64,000 nt of DNA from Peromyscus leucopus (taxonomy: Eukaryota > Chordata > Mammalia > Rodentia > Cricetidae), in contig NC_051073.1 of NCBI RefSeq assembly GCF_004664715.2, positions 63,478,379 to 63,542,378 on the forward strand. Reading direction: 5' to 3'. The position numbers were made by a program, and so were the translations under genes. The notes under the pieces are model-generated. The model made no database searches. It worked only from the letters and a program-made list of their open reading frames with translations, and was not told the origin of the DNA. How positions within the stretch are numbered: the stretch's first letter is position 1; each line of letters starts with the position of its first letter. This document shows positions 53,738-63,844 of this stretch, piece after piece.

Positions 53738-53850
53738 AGATTAGGCAGGTGTTGCACACCTTTAATCTCAGCAGTGAGTTCGAGCCCCGCCTGATCTACA
53801 CAGTAAGTTCTAGGCCAGACAGGGTTACAGAGTCTCAATAATAAATAATA
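53738..53850 (+). repeat. B1 SINE with internal deletion
   Basis: 'ttaggcaggtgttgcacacctttaatctcagca' joined to 'gtgagttcgagcc', end 'gagtctcaataataaata'. Confidence 0.85.
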
Positions 53851-53865
53851 ATTAAGTTAAAATTC

Positions 53866-54445
53866 TTGGGCTGCAGACATAGGGGAAAGCATCCTAGCAG
53901 GCACTAAACCCTGAGTTTGGTACCTGGCACCACATCAAACGGGGCATGGTAACTGTGATGGTTTGAATGGGAGTAGCCCCTACTGACTCAGACATTTGAA
54001 TGCTTGGTCTCCAGCTGGTAGAAATGTCTGGGAAAGATTAGGAGGTATGTTACTGGGGGTGAGCTTTGAGGTTTCAAAAGCCCACAACATACCCAGTAAG
54101 CTCTCTGGTTCATGGTTGTCTCAAGATGTGAGCTCTCAGCTTCTGCTCTAGCATCATGCCTGCCTGCCTGCCTGCCCCCATGCTCCCCACCCGGATAGTC
54201 ATGGACTAAACTAAAGCTCAAGTCCCAATAAATGTTTTACTTGTTTATTTATTGTAAATAAGCTGTTTTGGTCATGGTATCTCATTGTAGCAATAGAAAA
54301 GTAACTAAGAGAGTGACACAAACCTGTAACCCCAGCACTGGAAGGGTAGAGCAGGAGGATCAGAAATTCAAGAACATACTCTGCTATATATCAGATTCAG
54401 AGTCAGCATGGATTTATATTGACTTTTGTCTCAATAAATAAATTT
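53866..54445 (+). repeat. B4-like SINE interrupted by an MT-type LTR
   Basis: ID-like left part 53866-53953 ('gggctgcagacataggggaaagcatcc...ggcatggtaac') and B1-like right part 54313-54445 ('gtgacacaaacctgtaaccccagcactgg'). The LTR lies between. Confidence 0.75.
53949..54317 (+). mobile_element. MT-type MaLR solo LTR
   Basis: LTR 53954-54312: 'tgtgatggtttgaatggg' start, 'gggtgagctttgaggtttcaaaagccc', 'gcctgcctgcctgcc', 'ccaataaatgttt', end 'gtaactaagaga'. Flanks gtaac (53949-53953) and gtgac (54313-54317) form a 5-bp duplication with one change. Confidence 0.85.
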
Positions 54446-54540
54446 GATTTATTAGCAATAAATGTTTTATGTAAACTACTTTAGGCACCTATGTAACTAG
54501 GGTCTTGTAAAAAAAATTTTGTCAAACTAAAAGGAGTCAC

Positions 54541-54745
54541 CAGGATCTAGAAAGATAGCCCAGCAGTTAAGAACAATTGCAGAGGACCTGCATCCACATG
54601 GTAGCTCACAACCATCTGTGGAATTCCAGTTCCAAGGGATCAGATGTCTTCTGATCAAAAGCACCAGGCACACATCAGATCATATACACATAAATACATG
54701 CAAGCAGGCAAAACATTCACGCACATAAAATAAATCTAAGACAAA
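54541..54745 (+). repeat. B3-like SINE
   Basis: 'ctagaaagatagcccagcagttaag', 'attccagttccaagggatcaga', 'cacgcacataaaataaatcta'. Confidence 0.8.
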
Positions 54746-54839
54746 TTTTCTAAAGGGGAGGGAGTTTAACCAGTGTGAAAAATTTAAGCCCTGGTAACAA
54801 ACTGAAAAAAACCTAAAGTACCTGGGGATGGAGAGATAT

Positions 54840-55019
54840 AAAAAAGTTAGAATCAGGGCTGGAGAGAAGACTCAGAGGGTAAGAGGCTACTCTTCCAAAG
54901 GACCTGGGTTCAATTTCTAGCGCCCACATGGCAGCCCACAACTGTCTGCAACTCCAGTTCTAGGGAATTCTACACTCTCACAGGCAAAACACCAGTACAC
55001 ATTAAAAAAAAGTTAGACT
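54840..55019 (+). repeat. B3-like SINE
   Basis: Body 54856-55003. Flanks 'aaaaaagttagaatc' and 'aaaaaagttagactc' form a target-site duplication with one change. Confidence 0.9.
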
Positions 55020-55021
55020 CA

Positions 55022-55182
55022 AGCCGGGGAGTGATTGTGCACACTCTTAATCCCAGCACTCGGGAGGCAGAAGCAGGCAATCTCTGTGAGTTCGAAGCCA
55101 TCCTGGTCTACAGAGTGAGTTCCAAGACAGCCAGGGCTACACAGAGAAACCCTGTCTAAAAAAAACAAAACAAACCAAAAAG
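55022..55182 (+). repeat. B1 SINE
   Basis: 'agccggggagtgattgtgcacactcttaatcccagc' to 'ccctgtctaaaaaaaac'. Confidence 0.92.
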
Positions 55183-55437
55183 TGATCTATAAAAAACTGC
55201 ATGCCCACCCTCTATACTCAATAATAATGAGAAAACATTCTGCATATTCCTTTCTGCACATAGGCAAAGGAATGTACACAACACAGATAAAGATCCTAGA
55301 CACTCCTCAGATAAATTTGGTTCTAAATCCTAGTCATGTTGTTCACTGGTTGTATGATTAGGTAACTTACTCATTTCTCAGTTATAAGATGGAAATACTA
55401 ACATCATGAGCTATGTGAATTAAGAAAATGCATTTGA

Positions 55438-55660
55438 GGGGCTGGAGAGATGGCTCACTGGTTAAGAGTATTTGTTGCTCCTGTAGAGGACCTGGGTTCA
55501 GTTCCCCACACCTACACTGTGCCTCACAATCAACCCTAACTCTAGTTCCAGGGGCTCTAGAGCTCTCTTCTGACCTCCACAGGTACCAGGCATACATGCA
55601 GTGCAGAGTAATACATTCAGGCTAACACTAACACAAATAAAAGTAAAGTAAATCATCTAA
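55438..55660 (+). repeat. B3-like SINE
   Basis: 'ggggctggagagatggctcactgg', 'actctagttccaggggctctag', 'caaataaaagtaaagtaaatc'. Confidence 0.9.
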
Positions 55661-55694
55661 AATTAAAGAAAAGAATAAGGAAATGCACATAAGG

Positions 55695-55768
55695 GTATGG
55701 GGTGTAGGTCAGTGGCAGAGTCCTGGACTGACATGTATGAAATCCTACGTTTGATCTCCAGCAAAGGA
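55695..55768 (+). repeat. ID-like SINE
   Basis: 'ggtatggggtgtaggtcagtggcagag', 'acgtttgatctccagca'. Confidence 0.65.
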
Positions 55769-56208
55769 CAGGAGGGCCAGAAAAACTGAAGGTTGAAGGT
55801 TTCTCCTGTCCTTTCTCCCCAGCACTGACATTGCTATTAAGAGTGTGACCTACTACAACTCCCTTTTCTATTTGAGTTTCTGGGGACAAATAAGTTCCTC
55901 TTACTTGGGCAGAAAACACTTTACAGACTAGGCTGGCTCCCTAGCCCAGCACAGCTCTTAACCAGCAAACAGCTAGTTGTTACTAAATGTAATGTCCAGG
56001 TTGTATGGCCCTAAAGCTATATGCAAATGACCAGCGAATAACATACAGAGTATGCAATGTAAATACTTATATAAACCATTTAAGGAGAACCATTTTGTCA
56101 CATAGTATACAGGCCAAGTAAGGTCTTAGTTTTCTTTCTCTTGTCTATCTGGTACTATGAATATATACTTCCCTCATGTTATATACTCATTTAGATAATA
56201 ACAGAAAT

Positions 56209-56362
56209 GCTGGGCATGGTGGCTAATGCCTTTAATCCCAGCACTCAGGAGGCAGAGACAAGTGGATCTCTGTGAGTTCAAGGCCAGCCTGGTCTACATA
56301 GTGAAGTTCAGGACAGCCAAGACTACATAGAGAAACTGTCTGGAAAAACAAAAACAAAATTA
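56209..56362 (+). repeat. B1 SINE
   Basis: 'gctgggcatggtggctaatgcctttaatcccagc' to 'gaaactgtctggaaaaac'. Confidence 0.93.
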
Positions 56363-56727
56363 TAAAAATAAGGCATGTTAAACCATTTTAAACTACTGAA
56401 ATATTTGTAGTAGTTTGTTACCCAAAGGAAACCAGTAACACAAGAGTTAAGTCTTTTGTAATAGATTTAACAGTTCTGCACCACTAGAAATTCATGCTTC
56501 AAATTCCAATAGAAGTTTCCTCCCCAAGTGAATGGGAGGGAGTAAGGTGAACTGAAGGGCATGGGGATGGTGGGAAGCTGCGTGATAAAGGGCAGTGCAG
56601 CACACTTAGTGAAGTCTTCAGTTCCAAGCCCTAATAATAATTTTTGGTGGATCAGCTGTAAAAAAAAAAAAATCACTCTTGTTATTTTTACAACAAAAAT
56701 CATGCTTTCCAATGACACTAATATAAT

Positions 56728-56889
56728 AAACTTGAGGATTTAAGCCGGGCGTTGGTGGCGCACGCCTTTAATCCCAGCACTCGGGAGGCAGAGGCAGGCG
56801 GATCTCTGTGAGTTCGAGGCCAGCCTGGGCTACCAAGTGAGCTCCAGGAAAGGCGCAAAGCTACACAGAGAAACCCTGTCTCGAAAAAC

Positions 56890-56923
<34 letters not shown>

Positions 56924-56933
56924 TGAGGATTTA
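56728..56933 (+). repeat. young B1 SINE with 15-bp target-site duplication
   Basis: B1 56743-56918, near consensus, with a tail of about 31 As. Perfect repeat aaacttgaggattta at 56728-56742 and 56919-56933. Confidence 0.97.
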
Positions 56934-57013
56934 AAACGTTTATAAACTTGTATACATTTATTTGAGATCCTAGTAGTATAAATAGCAGCAGAATAGCTTA
57001 ATCTCACCCAGGA

Positions 57014-57048
<35 letters not shown>
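57014..57048. repeat. (TA)n microsatellite
   Basis: About 17 TA units. Confidence 0.93.
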
Positions 57049-57052
<4 letters not shown>

Positions 57053-57101
57053 AGGGTACAATTTACACCCTACAGCTTGTCACCAGTGTATCTTTTCCCC
57101 A

Positions 57102-57113
57102 TTTATCCCCTTA

Positions 57114-57174
<61 letters not shown>

Positions 57175-57337
57175 TTTTTCGAGACAGGGTTTCTCTGTGT
57201 AGCTTTGCGCCTTTCCTGGAGCTCACTTGGTAGCCCAGGCTGGCCTCGAACTCACAGAGATCCGCCTGGCTCTGCCTCCCGAGTGCTGGGATTAAAGGCG
57301 TGCGCCACCAACGCCCGGCTTTATCCCCTTATCTTTT
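57102..57337 (-). repeat. young B1 SINE with ~58-base poly(A)
   Basis: Reverse B1. T tract 57116-57173 (58 Ts) is its tail. Body to 57319 is near consensus. Perfect repeat tttatccccttatctttt at 57102-57119 and 57320-57337. Confidence 0.97.
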
Positions 57338-57647
57338 CCTCCTTCCCACAATAAGGTTGCTAGACACAAAACAGGGCATTACTTCACCTAGCCTGGGGCA
57401 CACAGTTTATGAGAAGTGATTTCCTTGATGCTTGCTGTCTCTTAGTTTACACCCTTTCTCCATCTATGAGGAAGCAGCTCCAAACCTATATATAATGCAG
57501 TCTAGTTCACATCTGCACCAGAGCTAGAAGAATCAAGGGTCATTCTGAATGTACAGTCCTTATGCCAATTGCTGCATTACTTTTAGTGTCAACACAAGGA
57601 CTTAACTGTCCTTGAGGAACCAAAGTGTAACAATCAATATTGAAGAA

Positions 57648-57769
57648 GAAAACTGTGGGACAAGGATCTATAATCTCAGCTCTCAGGAGGCAAAGGAAAG
57701 AAGATAGAAAATTTGAGGTGAGCCTAGGATATAACAGTGAAACTCTGTCTTTAAAAAAAAAAAAAAAAA
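57648..57769 (+). repeat. diverged B1-like SINE
   Basis: 'ggatctataatctcagctctcaggagg' to 'aaactctgtctttaaaaaaaa'. Confidence 0.75.
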
Positions 57770-57771
57770 CA

Positions 57772-57907
57772 CAGGTGTGGTGGTGCACGACTTTAATCCC
57801 AGCTCCCTGCACTCAGGAGGCAGAGGCAGGCGGATCTCTGTGAGTTAGAGGCCAGCCTGGTCTACAGAGTGAATTCCAGGACAGCCAGGGCTAAACAGAG
57901 AAACCAC
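57772..57907 (+). repeat. B1 SINE
   Basis: 'aggtgtggtggtgcacgactttaatcccagc' with 'tccctgcactc' insertion, ending 'aacagagaaacc' with no A tail. Confidence 0.9.
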
Positions 57908-58111
57908 CACCAGCAGCCTAGAGAGGTTACTTTTTGGTTCCAAGTTCACCCCAGCAAAAGTTTGAAAAAAGGTAAGTCAGACTATCTACCAATGAAAATG
58001 AAAGAAGTGGGTGATGACTGTGAGAAATTGAAACTTTAACAATTCAAACCTTAACCTCAAAAGTCTTCAATCCTGGAGTATTTCAACTTCAGTACAAGGC
58101 TTTTGTTCATT

Positions 58112-58207
58112 GCTTTGTTTTAAGACAAGGTCTCATTATGTAGTCCAGACTAGCTTTTAACTCAGACTCCTGAGTTCTGGATTATAGATGACATCACAAT
58201 ACTGGCT
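58112..58207 (-). repeat. diverged B1-like SINE
   Basis: 'aagacaaggtctcattatgtagtccagactagc', 'gttctggattatagatgacatcac'. Confidence 0.65.
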
Positions 58208-58238
58208 AAAACATTTTTTTTTTAAAAAATGTATATAG

Positions 58239-58682
58239 CAGCTCTTTCCACCATTTTGGCACCTGTGGAGATCTGCTGGGAATAGAATTTCTAAAAGGAA
58301 AAGTATGTCTAGAAGGCTGGGTTCAAGGTCATTTTTGCTGGCTATAAATGAAGTCTTGGGAACCAAAGAGAGCACACAGCTCTTCTTAAAATTGAAGGTG
58401 TTTATGCCCAAGATAAAACTGAATTCTACGTGGGTAAGAGATGTGCTTATGTGTATAAAGAAAAAAAAAATACAGTGAATTCTGGAGGCAAACCAAACAA
58501 AAGCAGAGTAATCTGGGAAAGGTAACTCAGGCCCGTGAAACAGTAGCATGGCTCTCACCAAATTCCAAAGCGACCTTCTTGCAAAGACCATTGGACAATC
58601 TGTGTGATGCTGTACCCCTCTCAGATTTAAACTAATAAAAAATAAACAAGTGAATTTGTGCTTTTGTTTTAAAAAAAAATGT
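58239..58682 (+). pseudogene. RPL35A: RPL35A processed pseudogene
   Basis: Intronless copy of the ribosomal protein eL33 (RPL35A) mRNA in the opposite orientation to UBXN7. It keeps 5' UTR (from about 58239, 'ctctttccaccattttggc'), start codon 58305-58307, the coding region (recognisable parts include [14 protein letters not shown], [15 protein letters not shown] and RVIW), stop near 58628, two AATAAA-type signals and a residual A tail (58671-58679). Broken by a 1-base deletion soon after the start, an in-frame TGA (arginine position, near 58348) and a further 1-base deletion near 58516. Therefore not coding. A B1 sits in its tail. Confidence 0.93.
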
Positions 58683-58841
58683 GGCTGGGCGTTGGTGGCG
58701 CACCCCTTTAATCCCAGCACTTGGGAGGCAGAGCCAGGAGGATCTCTGTGAGTTCGAGGCCAGCCTGGGCTACCAAGTGAGTTCCAGGAAAGGCGCAAAG
58801 CTACACAGAGAAACCCTGTCTCGGAAAAAAAAAAAAAAAAT
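58683..58841 (+). repeat. B1 SINE in the pseudogene's A tail
   Basis: Near-consensus B1 ('gctgggcgttggtggcgcacc' to 'cctgtctcgg' and 18 As). 'aaaaaaatgt' precedes and follows it. Confidence 0.95.
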
Positions 58842-59084
58842 GTATGTACCAAAATTGCACTTAGTGAGTTTTGGGAAAGGAAACAATCAGGTTAGAAAAA
58901 GGCAATCTTTCACTGCACTGAGGAGCATAACTCCAGTGACTAGAAAGTAACACCACGGAAACTTAAAGACTAAAGGAATGAAGAGCTCAAGCTCTGTCCC
59001 CTGTTCTGCAGTTACCTTGACCAGAGATACCCAATGTACAAACAATGGCTGAGAGAGCCTTTGCTGTCTGACAAAGAACTGTCT

Positions 59085-59278
59085 TTTCAGGTTTCTTTGA
59101 GATGTATTTATTTATTATGTATACAGCGTGTATGACTGCAGGCCAGAAGAGGCACCAGATCTCTTTATACATGGTTGTGAGCCACCATGTGGGTGCTGGG
59201 AATTGAACTCAGGACCTCTGGAAGAGCAGTCAGTGCTCTTAACCTCTGAGTCATCTCTCCAGCCCACGTTGTCTTTTC
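59085..59278 (-). repeat. B2 SINE
   Basis: Reverse B2 (59103-59264). The repeat tgtcttttca occurs at about 59081-59090 and 59269-59278. Confidence 0.93.
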
Positions 59279-59570
59279 AATTTAACAAAAGCTGGGGCAT
59301 GAGAGGTTTATGAATGGTAAATTATTGTATGTAAAAATGTCAGTAACAACTGTCACTAAGGAGATGCAAATTAAACCCACAACTGTATTACACTCAATAC
59401 ACACGTATAGAAAAGTCTTTAAAGAAAGTTTAAAATAACAAGTGCTCACAGAATGCAGAGAACTGGACTAGCATGGTAGCTTTTGGGAAACCATTTGGCA
59501 GCGTCTTACATTTATTCATGTATTAAATGAGCCAGTAAGTAAACCTGTAGGAATCGGTGTAAGGTGTGAT

Positions 59571-59875
59571 GGTTAATCTTCTTTGCTAATTTGACTAGAT
59601 TAGATTACCCAGGAGACATACTTTTAGGTATCTTTGATGGCATTTCCAGAGAAGTTTAACTAAGCAGGAAGACATACCCTAAATGTAGGTAGTACCATGC
59701 CAGGGCTGGGTTCCTGGACTAAATTATCAGAAAAGCAAAGAGTCCTCAGGATCCAGCTCTGACTTACACTCATCCCAATAGACTGTACCCTCAAGTTATG
59801 AGCCAGCACAGACCTTTCCTCCCTTAAATTGCTTTGGTCAGGCATTCCAGCACAGCAAGGAGGAAAGTAACAAGA
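59571..59875 (+). mobile_element. LTR-like rodent repeat
   Basis: 'gtgatggttaatcttctttgctaatttgac', 'ggcatttccagagaagtttaactaagcagg', 'agactgtaccctcaagttatgagcc', 'cctttcctcccttaaattgcttt', end 'aaagtaacaagaca'. An abundant rodent repeat type; name not assigned. Confidence 0.5.
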
Positions 59876-60106
59876 CAAAGGAAAATGTGTCTTCACATGC
59901 TTATGCACTGCTTTTAGCAGCTTTATTTGTAATTTTTCTAACTGGAAGCAAGTGTGTCTCCCTCTTTTAACTCTTCTCAAATACTAGAATTTCAGCCACC
60001 ACAGTCCTGTGCCACCATATGCAGCATACATGTCCTTCTCTTGGTAAATAGATAAACAATAGCATAGAATCATAAAATGATACACTATTTACCAGTAATA
60101 GAAATG

Positions 60107-60243
60107 AACCACTGAGACAGGCAGTGGTGGCTCACACCTTTAATCCCAGCACTTGGGAGGCAGAAGCAGGCAGATCTCTCTGAGTTTGAGGCCAGCCTGG
60201 TCTAGAGTCCCAGGACAGCCAGGGCTACACAAAGAAACCTTGT

Positions 60244-60282
<39 letters not shown>

Positions 60283-60310
60283 AAAGGAAGGAAGGAAGGA
60301 ACCACTGATA
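60107..60310 (+). repeat. B1 SINE with long A tail
   Basis: B1 60118-60245, tail of about 35 As then (GGAA)n. Flanks gaaccactga on both sides (60107-60116, 60299-60308). Confidence 0.93.
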
Positions 60311-60484
60311 CTCCAAAATATGATTTTCAAATGTAATATGCTAAGAAGCCATACTCTAAAGACTACAATAGCATAATATCATTTGTGACATTCTGAAAAT
60401 AAGAGTGAAATAAATTAGGCTCCAAGTACAGAAGCAACTACAAGGGAGGGAGCAAAAGGAACTATTCTGCAATTTTCTTTCTCC

Positions 60485-60606
60485 TTAAGAATCTCACTTT
60501 ATTGTGTAGGCTGGTTTTGAACTCTTGGCCTTAACCAATCTTCCTACCTGGGCTTCAGAGTAGTTGGGACACTACTAGTAGGTGGGTACATAACACCATG
60601 GCTGGT
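60485..60606 (-). repeat. old B1-like monomer
   Basis: 'attgtgtaggctggttttgaactcttggcc', 'ttcagagtagttgggacac', 'ataacaccatggctgg'. Confidence 0.6.
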
Positions 60607-60667
60607 TTGCTCTGCATTTTGATAGGTCATAATTACAGAATTTATGCATTTACCAAAACTTACAGAA

Positions 60668-60805
60668 TAGGCCAGCAAGATGGCTCCCTGGGTAAAAGCA
60701 CTTGTCATCTGAGTTTGATCTTTAGAACCAATATGGTGAAAGGAAACCTGACTTCCTCTGTCCTCTGACCTCCACATGCTTGAGTGTATGTACACACATA
60801 CCTCC
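60668..60805 (+). repeat. tRNA-derived SINE (RSINE-like)
   Basis: 'ggccagcaagatggctccctgggtaaaagcacttg', 'gtcctctgacctccacatgc'. Confidence 0.75.
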
Positions 60806-60849
60806 TCTCCTATCCTCCCTCCCCCGACCCCTCAAACAAACTTACAGAA

Positions 60850-60990
60850 CTAGCTGGACATGGTAGCACAGACTAAGACTCTAACTATTCAGGAGGCTAA
60901 GGCAGGAAGATTAAGTTTGAAGCCAGCCTCAACTACATAAAAAGTTCAAGGCCTGCCTGGGCAAAATAGTAAAACCCTGTCTCAAAATTG
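60850..60990 (+). repeat. old B1-like SINE
   Basis: 'agctggacatggtagcacagactaagactctaactattcaggaggctaaggc' to 'ccctgtctcaaaatt'. Confidence 0.7.
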
Positions 60991-60996
60991 ATGTAG

Positions 60997-61165
60997 GTGC
61001 CGGGCGGTGGTGGCACATGCCTTTAATTCCAGCGCTCAGGAGGCAGAGGCAGGCAGATCTCTGTGAGTTCGAGGCCAGCCTGGTCTACAGAGTGAGATCC
61101 AGGACAGGCACCAAAAGTACACAGAGAAACCCTGTCTAGAAAAACAAAAACAAAAACAAAAAACT
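60997..61165 (+). repeat. B1 SINE
   Basis: 'gccgggcggtggtggcacatgcc' to 'cctgtctagaaaaac'; nearby 'tgatgtagg' / 'tgatctagg' are likely diverged target-site repeats. Confidence 0.94.
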
Positions 61166-61250
61166 GATCTAGGCATATATAACCCAAGTCAGTTCACTTC
61201 TCTGAATAGTTTTGTTTATGTAATATAGAAATGGATCAAGATTTTCTAAG

Positions 61251-61316
61251 ATCTTCCAGACGTGCTGGGATTAAAGTCATGCGCCGCCACCCCCCCCACC
61301 CCGCTATCTTCCAGAC
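61251..61316 (-). repeat. B1 head-only fragment with target-site duplication
   Basis: 44 bp (61262-61305) of reverse B1 head ('gtgctgggattaaagtcatgcgccgccacc' plus C run) between perfect repeats atcttccagac at 61251-61261 and 61306-61316. The 3' two-thirds and poly(A) are missing. Confidence 0.85.
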
Positions 61317-61449
61317 TCTTAACAACAACAAAAACTATTATTTTCTTTCTTTTCTAGTTTGAGAGGAAAAAAAGAAGAGTGATATGAACGTGTGTGGAAG
61401 CCAGAGGTCAACTTTAGGTTGTGATCTTCTGTGGGAGCCTGGTTTGTTG

Positions 61450-61678
61450 TTGTTGTGTTTTTTGAGACAGGGACCCTCACTAGACTCACTGATTAGCTTA
61501 GAGGGGTAGGCTGGCTGGCCAGCAAGCCCCAGGGATCTGCCTATCTGTCTTCCCATCCCTGTGCTAACAAGCATGCCCACGTTTTTTTTACCTATGTCCT
61601 AGATTCTGGGGATGGAACTCAGCTCCTCATACTTATGAAGCAAGTTTTTTCACAAATGAGCTATCTCCCAACCTCCTA
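61450..61678 (-). repeat. composite tRNA-headed SINE (B3/B4 group)
   Basis: Reverse copy of the family at 17560 and 34792: 'ttttttgagacaggg', 'ggctggctggccagcaagccccagggatctgcc', 'ttctggggatggaactcagctcc', 'aatgagctatctcccaacc'. Confidence 0.65.
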
Positions 61679-61689
61679 ACCTGTTTGTT

Positions 61690-61825
61690 TGTTCTACTGG
61701 AGCCAAAGTCTCACTATATAATCCCAGATAACCTGGTACTGGCTACTGAGCCAAGTGGCTACAAACTAGCAGCCATCCTCCTATTTCAGCCCTCCAGAAC
61801 GCCGGATTCCAGGCATGTAACCCAT
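61690..61825 (-). repeat. diverged B1-like SINE
   Basis: 'gagccaaagtctcactatataatcccag', 'ccggattccaggcatgtaac'. Confidence 0.6.
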
Positions 61826-62099
61826 TTCCAGCACAACTCCATGAGTTCTCATTTCCTGCAGAGCTTATCTGATGTCTGATACCCCACCACACTCCTGACT
61901 TCACTCCTACATCTCTGGTTCAGTCTTCTCGGTCGTTTCCCCAGGTGTTTTATGCCCTGGAGCCTACATTTCCTCACACGCTTCTCTCCTTTAAAATGTC
62001 TTTCTTATCGTTTTATTTAGAGCCTCATCAGCAACCAATATGGCAGACTATCTTCCTTATAGACCCAAGTACTCACTGACTTACTAAACAGCTCCATTT

Positions 62100-62251
62100 G
62101 AAATACCTACTGGCAAGCCGGGCGGCGGTTGCGCACGCCTTTAATCCCAGCACTCGGGAGGCAGAGCCAGGCGGATCTCTGTGAGTTCGAGGCCAGCCTG
62201 GCTACCAAGTAGCTCCAGAAAGCGCAAAGCTACGCAGAGAAACCTGTCTCG

Positions 62252-62284
<33 letters not shown>

Positions 62285-62298
62285 AATACCTACTGGCA
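62100..62298 (+). repeat. young B1 SINE with 16-bp target-site duplication
   Basis: B1 62116-62282 with several single-base deletions in its 3' half and a 32-A tail. Perfect repeat gaaatacctactggca at 62100-62115 and 62283-62298. Confidence 0.97.
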
Positions 62299-62792
62299 GC
62301 CCCTACTTATCCAAAACTGAACCTAGCCTCTCCCTAACCTCTTCTACAACCCCATACCTTCATGAACAGTACTTTCATACATCTAGATATCCAAACTAGA
62401 TCTTAAACTGCATTCTGACTCCCAGATTTCTTTATCTTTTGAAGTTCACTTTTCTCTGCTTCCTTACTACAGACTTTCTTGCATTATCCAACAGGTGTCT
62501 GGAGTATCTCTTCTCCACTGTAGCAAAGAAGCTCTTTCTTTAAAAAGCCCAAGCACATAATTGCCAAGATTCCCTGAAATGGCTCTTAGCTGCACTCACT
62601 GCATCTCTCATATTCTTTTGGAATCCTCACCAACTCCCTAGACCTACTGTCTCTTCTCTCACTGTGTGCTCGCCCTCTTATCTCCAAGCCTTTACACATG
62701 TTCTTCCTGTCAGAAATGTCTTCCAGATTCAGGTAGAAAATTCTTTCTTCTGGGAAGTCTCTGTATCTCTTCCTGTGTTTTCACATTAGCTT

Positions 62793-62900
62793 TTGGTTTT
62801 TTTTTTTTTTTTTTTTTTTACACAAGGTGTCTGGAATTCAGACCCGATTGCCTCAGCTTCCCAAGTGCCAAGATTAAAGGTATGAGACACCATGCCTGGC
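62793..62900 (-). repeat. diverged B1-like SINE
   Basis: 24-T tract, then 'aattcagacccgattgcctcagcttcccaagtgcc' and 'gagacaccatgcctggc'. Confidence 0.7.
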
Positions 62901-63092
62901 ACCTGAATTGTTTTGTCAAAGTTTATTACCATCTTTTGAAATTGTTACTAAAATTCCAGGAGTTTTCCTTTAATACCTAGATCATGGCAATGTTTCCTTA
63001 CCTAATGCTCTCAAATACAGTTTAATATCAATCCAAGAGAAATAAGCAGAAAATAGAAATGGAAATTGACCATAAAGCCAAATACTACACAC

Positions 63093-63190
63093 ACCAATAT
63101 TTCTTTTTTTTTTCAGGGCTGAGGACCGAACCCAGGGCCTTGTGCTTGCACCACTGAGCTAAATCCCCAACCCCCACAGCAATATTTCTA
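63093..63190 (-). repeat. ID SINE with target-site duplication
   Basis: Reverse ID 63106-63177 ('gggctgaggaccgaacccagggcc...tgagctaaatccccaaccc'). The repeat caatatttct lies on both sides. Confidence 0.92.
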
Positions 63191-63204
63191 ATGTTATAAT
63201 AAAT

Positions 63205-63335
63205 ATCCAGACCAGGTGTGATGTTGTACTCACAGCACTTGGGCAGATCTCTGAGTTCTAAGCCAGTCTGATGTAATAGCGAGGTACAGGACAGCCAGGA
63301 CCACATAGTAAGATCCCATCTCAAATAATAACGCT
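63205..63335 (+). repeat. diverged B1 SINE
   Basis: 'agaccaggtgtgatgttgtactcacagcacttggg' to 'gatcccatctcaaataata'. Confidence 0.78.
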
Positions 63336-63458
63336 AATAAACCATTCATTCAAAAGTTTTAAAGAAACAGTAAACTAAGGTCTCTTCTACAATGGGAGTC
63401 TATAACTTTTTGAACTAGACAAATACCTATCATGCAGAAAAGTCTATGAAAATCTCCG

Positions 63459-63655
63459 TGGTTGGAGAGAAGGCTTTGAGGGTAAGGCACTATTGCTCTC
63501 TTGCAGAGAACTGGAGTTTGGTTCCCACCACCCATACATATCGAGTCTCACAACAACCTAACTTGAGCCCCAGGGGAATCATGACACCCTCTTCTGCCTT
63601 CCAGACACAAATACAGGCATGTACATAAACATACATAAGTAAATAATTTTACATT
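63459..63655 (+). repeat. B3-like SINE
   Basis: 'gtggttggagagaaggctttgaggg', 'cttgagccccaggggaatcatg', 'cataagtaaataatttt'. Confidence 0.8.
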
Positions 63656-63688
63656 CTTCTCAGCCTCCAGTTTTTTAAGTTTATTACA

Positions 63689-63843
63689 GGGCTGGGCATG
63701 GTGACACATGACTTTAATCCCAGCACTTTTGAGCAGAGGCAGGTAGATCCTTGTGATGCTGAAGGACAGCCTGGTCTACATAGTGAGTTCCAAGATTGCA
63801 AAGGCTATATAGAGACCCTGTCTCAAAAACAAAAACAAAAAAA
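63689..63843 (+). repeat. B1 SINE
   Basis: 'gggctgggcatggtgacacatgactttaatcccagc' to 'ccctgtctcaaaaacaaaaac'. Confidence 0.92.
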
Positions 63844-63844
63844 G

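Noticed and set aside
58157..58852. 231-codon open frame on the minus strand
   Set aside because: It is the antisense of the RPL35A pseudogene plus a B1; there is no protein family similarity and no coding support.
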